A program made the translations under genes and the position numbers. Below the pieces are notes generated by a model that worked only from the letters and a program-made list of their open reading frames with translations, did no database searches and was not told where the DNA came from. Source: Sisyra terminalis (Eukaryota > Arthropoda > Insecta > Neuroptera > Sisyridae). From it: DNA of 64,000 nucleotides. Shown here one piece after another: positions 60,276-64,000 of this stretch; positions within the stretch are counted from its first letter, which is position 1, and the number at the start of each line of letters is the position of its first letter. The DNA lies in assembly GCA_958496175.1 (NCBI GenBank), contig OY292277.1:44093050-44157049 (forward strand). Reading direction: 5' to 3'.

Positions 60276-61719
60276 TAGACATCGGATTATATGCACTATC
60301 AAATTCCAAAATATGCACTAAAAAGGGCGAAATATGCACAAAATATACACCATCAAAAAAAAAAAAATATTTTTAGATTTTATGTTAATTTTCACATTAT
60401 ATTTTTTATTTATCTTTATACATATATATGGACCGTTTATTTTGAAAGTGAGTTAAGTCCATTTCAAGAGCAATCCCTATAGGGTTAACATTTTTAACCA
60501 TAGGAACATAAGATACTAAAAAGGAGGGAATAATTGGCGTTTTTGTTAACAACTAAAATGAAATCAGTAATTTGTGAAAACTTAGCAGTTAAATAATTAA
60601 CATACTTAGTTCTAGTTACAAGAAGAAGAATCATCTTGAAATCTTGATATATCTTGAATAATTGATAATCTTGAAATCACCTTGATATAGACCATCCTTG
60701 AAATGGACTTACGCCACTTTCAAAATAAACGAGTCATATAAGTATATAATTCTTCCGTACGTATGTACAGGACTGTACTCCTCCATAACTGTCGGACCTA
60801 TTCTGCTGAAATTTTCTGCGTATAATTTGAGTGGAATTCTGAATGGTTTAAAATCACAATTGAACCATAAAGCTGTTCCCTGTTCCCTGACGTGATCGGG
60901 CCAAACTTGAAATTTGGCGGAATTTTCAAAGATCTCTTCAGGATTGCCTCAGGCAATGTTTGTCCGGTGTTATTGCTAAATGTGTCAATTTTTTTTATTC
61001 CTTCAATACCAAAATTTTGATAGTAAACTGTATTTAGTTTGTTACGAACCTTTTGCGATAGTTAAATCGAAAGAGTGTTATTCTGTTTAATAATTTTTTC
61101 GAATATTTCCATGGACTTGGTTCAGGGGAATGTTTCTAGTTTCTCAATTGCATCAGGTATATCGCTGAAATGTGTTATTACAATAAGTGCAATATTTTTT
61201 TTATTGAAAGATCCTTAAGTGCTAGCTGGGTTGAATTCATTGCATTAGAGTCTGATATACCAAATTCTTTAACTACTTCTATTATGGCTTTGAAATTTTT
61301 AGCATAAAACAATACAGCTTTTTACCAAGTTTCCCATCGTATTAATATTGGTTCTGGGGGTAGTGCTACGATTGGTAGTTGCTTTTTATTTCTTTGTACT
61401 CGGGTTGATGCTTTTAAAAGCACTTTTTTTGATAGAAGAAATCAATATATGGACTATCCTGAACTTGTTTCGGATCTTTTCCACAACTTGATATAATCCG
61501 TAGGATAAATAGGTGATGTGAAACAATATTGGGTACAATACTTTCAGAGCTTGACGTAAGGGGGACATGTTGACGGTATAATACAATACGCTTAACACGT
61601 TTAACTACCGAAATAAGCTTTACCAATGAAGAAGTACCAAAATATGCAGTACCGCTATAAAAGTATTATAATATGCATTTGCATATGCGAACATGCCAAT
61701 GCATATAATCCGATGTCTA
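60276..61719 (-). mobile_element. Decayed hAT transposon with transposase remnant
   Basis: The 1444-bp element starts tagacatcggattatatgca and ends in the complement, flanked by gtaataac at 60268-60275 and 61720-61727, an exact 8-bp duplication. The minus strand (about 61640 down to 61190) encodes a broken transposase, with segments PIVALPPEPILIRWETW, a stop, KAVLFYAKNFKAIIEVVKEF and GISDSNAMNSTQLALKDL. The RW-TW followed by A--YY--NF is the familiar hAT transposase segment. Internal stops and loss of most of the protein make it non-functional. A small inverted pair (60425-60745, gaccgtttattttgaaagtg and complement) is nested inside. The adjacent frames 61386-61626 are parts of the same remnant. 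Confidence 0.85.
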
Positions 61720-61727
61720 GTAATAAC

Positions 61728-62295
61728 TAATTGTATTAATCTTTGCCTTTATTCGCATTGCTTGAACTAATGATTAGTACCTTTACTAGAATCTGAGTAT
61801 AGTTTTCCAAATTTTTTCCCTGAAACGCAATTTTTGAAAATTTTTCAATAAAAAATAATACTAAACTTTGAGAAACGAAAGCTTGATTTTCTAAGAAAAT
61901 AACGCTGTGAAAATTTTCCACAATTGGTGGGTAAAGAAAAAATTAAGCCCACAACCATACTATAAGTTTTCTTGGATTTTTTCTTAATGCAATTTTGGGA
62001 ATCGCACCAAAATGCGGATGCTGATGACACTTTTGGACGCCACCGTCTTAATGTGAGGGCGGATTTAGGTGGGGACAAAAACATTTCAAGCGTTCGCCTC
62101 TTCTTATATATATTCATAACACATTTGTTCCGATTACAAATAAACGCTTTGACCGCGAAACAATCGTTCATTGTTGGCCCACCAAAGAACAATGCCACAG
62201 TAAAAAAATTCTAATAATAAACCCAACCAATATCAATTAGTGCCACGAAACAATCAACGCCACCCCCCAATTGAATTAGTTTTGGACCATTCACC
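61728..62295. promoter_or_regulatory. Possible upstream/5' untranslated region of a plus-strand gene
   Basis: The part 61970-62290 is less AT-rich and unique, and holds open frames on both strands (plus 61972-62214, minus 62198-61845) that I do not recognise. It directly precedes the candidate start exon at 62296. Confidence 0.3.
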
Positions 62296-62319
62296 ATGAA
62301 TAAGTCCCACAAGAAAAAA
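62296..62319 (+). CDS. Candidate first coding exon, 8 codons
   Basis: ATG in good context (caccATGaat) opens MNKSHKKK, followed at once by the donor GTGAGT at 62320. The lysine-rich start and precise donor look like a genuine start exon whose continuation would lie to the right, beyond the window or after a long intron. No second exon is identified, and the exon is too short to name a family. The upstream sequence rises in GC content, as expected at a gene start. Chance occurrence cannot be excluded. Confidence 0.35.
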
Positions 62320-63570
62320 GTGAGTATTTCGAATCATTTTCAATGTTTGGAAGTATTTTGCTTTGATATTTTCGTTAACTGAATAATTGCAGCCATAACT
62401 TCTAGCCGAATGACGTCAGTGTTTTCAAATTTATTGAATAAATTAGGAATTTAACATTGGATGTTGAAATACTTAATATTTCCAAGCCACTTAAAATTAA
62501 TAATCTAAATTTTCCCACTTTATATTCAGGCAAAACAAATGATTCTTTTAATTATGATCCAAATTTTATTACGATCAAACTTTAAGTCATTATATATTAT
62601 ACTTTTTATAGCTTCGAAAATATTTTCTTAGAAGTTTTTGTTTGTCGATTTTAAGATCAAGAAAATGAATGATTTTTTTCCCGTGAATGATTTACAACAA
62701 AAGTTTGGATTTTCCGTCGATGGAAAATTAAATAAACGGAGATTTATTTTATTTTCCACAATGATAAATTGTGTAAGTGGCCGACTGAAGAACGAAAATA
62801 AATAGAATCAGAATGAAACATTGAGATTGTGAATGAAAGATAAAAGCTTATTTTTGATTGAGGAAAATTAATATTTTTCAACTTCTACATTTTAAAATTT
62901 TGCTTTCATAATTATTAAACAATCTGCATATAATTAACGTACAAGTTATTTGCTCAATTTGGGTAGGAAAAATTATATTTTTGTGGGCTTTTTTTCTTTT
63001 TACGATTGAATTAATTATTAGAGATAAAACTAATATTTTTTTTTTGATTTTTTGGAACTCATCGTTGAAAATAAGACATTAAAAGGTACCCTCTAGGTCT
63101 CATAGTTACTATCGATACATCTTAATAAAATAATTTTTAAACTTTCAAATATTGCAGTAAATAAATAAATGATTTATAAATTTGCCTAGTGACGTTACAT
63201 TTGATAGAACAATTTATAAATTCCTTGAATGTGGCTTATAATTTACCCATTTTTCATCGTATAATTTTTATTTTTTTATTATAAAGTTGAATTTTCCTGG
63301 ATGAGGTATGTTGACCCTCAGAACTTATTGTGCTTTCTGGGTCCCTACTTCCCCTAGTTAAGACCAAAAAGTTGGGCAAACCTTAGCCCTCGTTGCATTG
63401 TATGGAAATGCTTCATGATTCCATAGTTGCCAGTTATTAAGCCCGTTACTATACTCTGTTTTCTTGTAAAACCAAGCATTTCAGTAGTTAGTTTTTGTAA
63501 CGGTTTTCCTATCATCCTTTTAGTGTGTTTTTGTTCAGTAATGTTCTTCCATTTTATGCCGTGGATTTTG
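62320..63570. other. AT-rich noncoding DNA
   Basis: No recognised gene or repeat. If the start exon is real this is its first intron. Confidence 0.4.
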
Positions 63571-63900
63571 TAGGCCTATTTTTTGATGATATTTTTCATA
63601 GCCGATCTTGTAATTCCAAGTACAGGCTGAGGACCGGTAAAGGGATCCTACTTGGCCCATTTTTTGATATTTTTCATAGCCGATCTTGTAACTTCAAGTA
63701 CCAGGCTGAGGGCCGGTGAAGGGATCCTACTAGGCCCATTTTTTGATGACATTTTTCATAGCCGATCTTGTAACTTCAAGTACCAGGCTGAGGGCCGGTG
63801 AAGGGATCCTACTAGGCCCATTTTTTGATGATATTTTTCATTGCCGATCTTGTAACTCCAAGTACAGGCTGAGGGCCGGTGAAGAATGACTAGGGATCCT
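63571..63900. repeat. Tandem repeat, four ~80-bp units
   Basis: The block gccgatcttgtaa starts units at 63601, 63679, 63761 and 63843, each followed by a form of aggctgagggccggtgaagg and ggatcctactaggcccattt. The units are 78-82 bp and highly similar, so the array is young. The open frame at 63525-63719 is a product of the repeat. Confidence 0.9.
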
Positions 63901-63957
63901 TTCCGGGTAAAGACGTCCGCCTTTTCATATAATCTTTGATATCCTTATGACCTTATG

Positions 63958-64000
63958 AATGGAAAAATCAGGTTCAGTGGCCCGTACTACCTCACCGGTG
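63958..64000. repeat. Start of another copy of the foldback family, cut by the window end
   Basis: It matches 204-245 and 40805-40847 (atggaaaaatcaggttcagt onward). It begins inside the arm, so the copy is 5'-truncated. Confidence 0.8.

Noticed and set aside
1..64000. CRISPR arrays, operons, ribosome binding sites or prophage
   Set aside because: The introns, SINEs and insect gene families show eukaryotic nuclear DNA; no regularly spaced direct-repeat array of CRISPR type is present.

Overview
This window is nuclear DNA of an insect: it is AT-rich, has spliced genes with GT-AG introns, and is packed with decayed transposable elements. The order is not settled by the sequence. Only two genes are certain, both on the minus strand. 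The first is a complete six-exon SET/MYND-domain protein gene of the arthropod SmydA-8 type (57512 down to 52708, 542 residues). The second is the first coding exon of a GAS2-family gene like Drosophila pigs (46239 down to 46063), with a GC-rich presumed promoter region just upstream. A third, weaker candidate is a tiny plus-strand start exon at 62296-62319 ending in a perfect splice donor.

Layout. 1-46 kb is noncoding sequence full of transposons. If the rest of the GAS2-like gene lies to the left, most of it is a very long intron. 46-47 kb is the GAS2-like first exon and its GC-rich upstream region. 47.8-50.9 kb is a degenerate Penelope-like retroelement (PLE) on the minus strand. 52.7-57.5 kb is the SMYD gene, whose last intron is largely filled by a nested transposon stack. 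57.5-64 kb is mostly noncoding, with a decayed hAT transposon (60276-61719), the possible start exon and a short tandem array.

Mobile-element content. I see two PLE loci with RT/GIY-YIG coding remnants, Jockey-type LINE RT, mariner, Tc1 and hAT transposase remnants, and an integrase-like (Ginger/KRBA2-type) fragment between long inverted repeats. There are also several hAT-type MITEs with exact 8-bp target duplications, a family of about 1-kb foldback elements with 8-bp duplications, a tRNA-derived SINE family (five copies), a MITE family with TTAA duplication, and a roughly 350-bp tandem array.

The most interesting signal is ribozymal. The PLE 3' termini carry type I hammerhead ribozymes. 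One copy (5491-5535) has an intact core with matching stem I, minimal self-complementary stem III and a UC cleavage site; three others carry single inactivating core changes. Four further places, three of them inside long palindromic elements, carry the hammerhead catalytic half (CTGANGA - stem II - GAAACGT) or a remnant of it. In these palindromes the motifs sit in head-to-head pairs reading outward, the same architecture as the degenerate PLE ribozyme pair at 24263-24398. All calls are from reading the sequence; no database search was possible.
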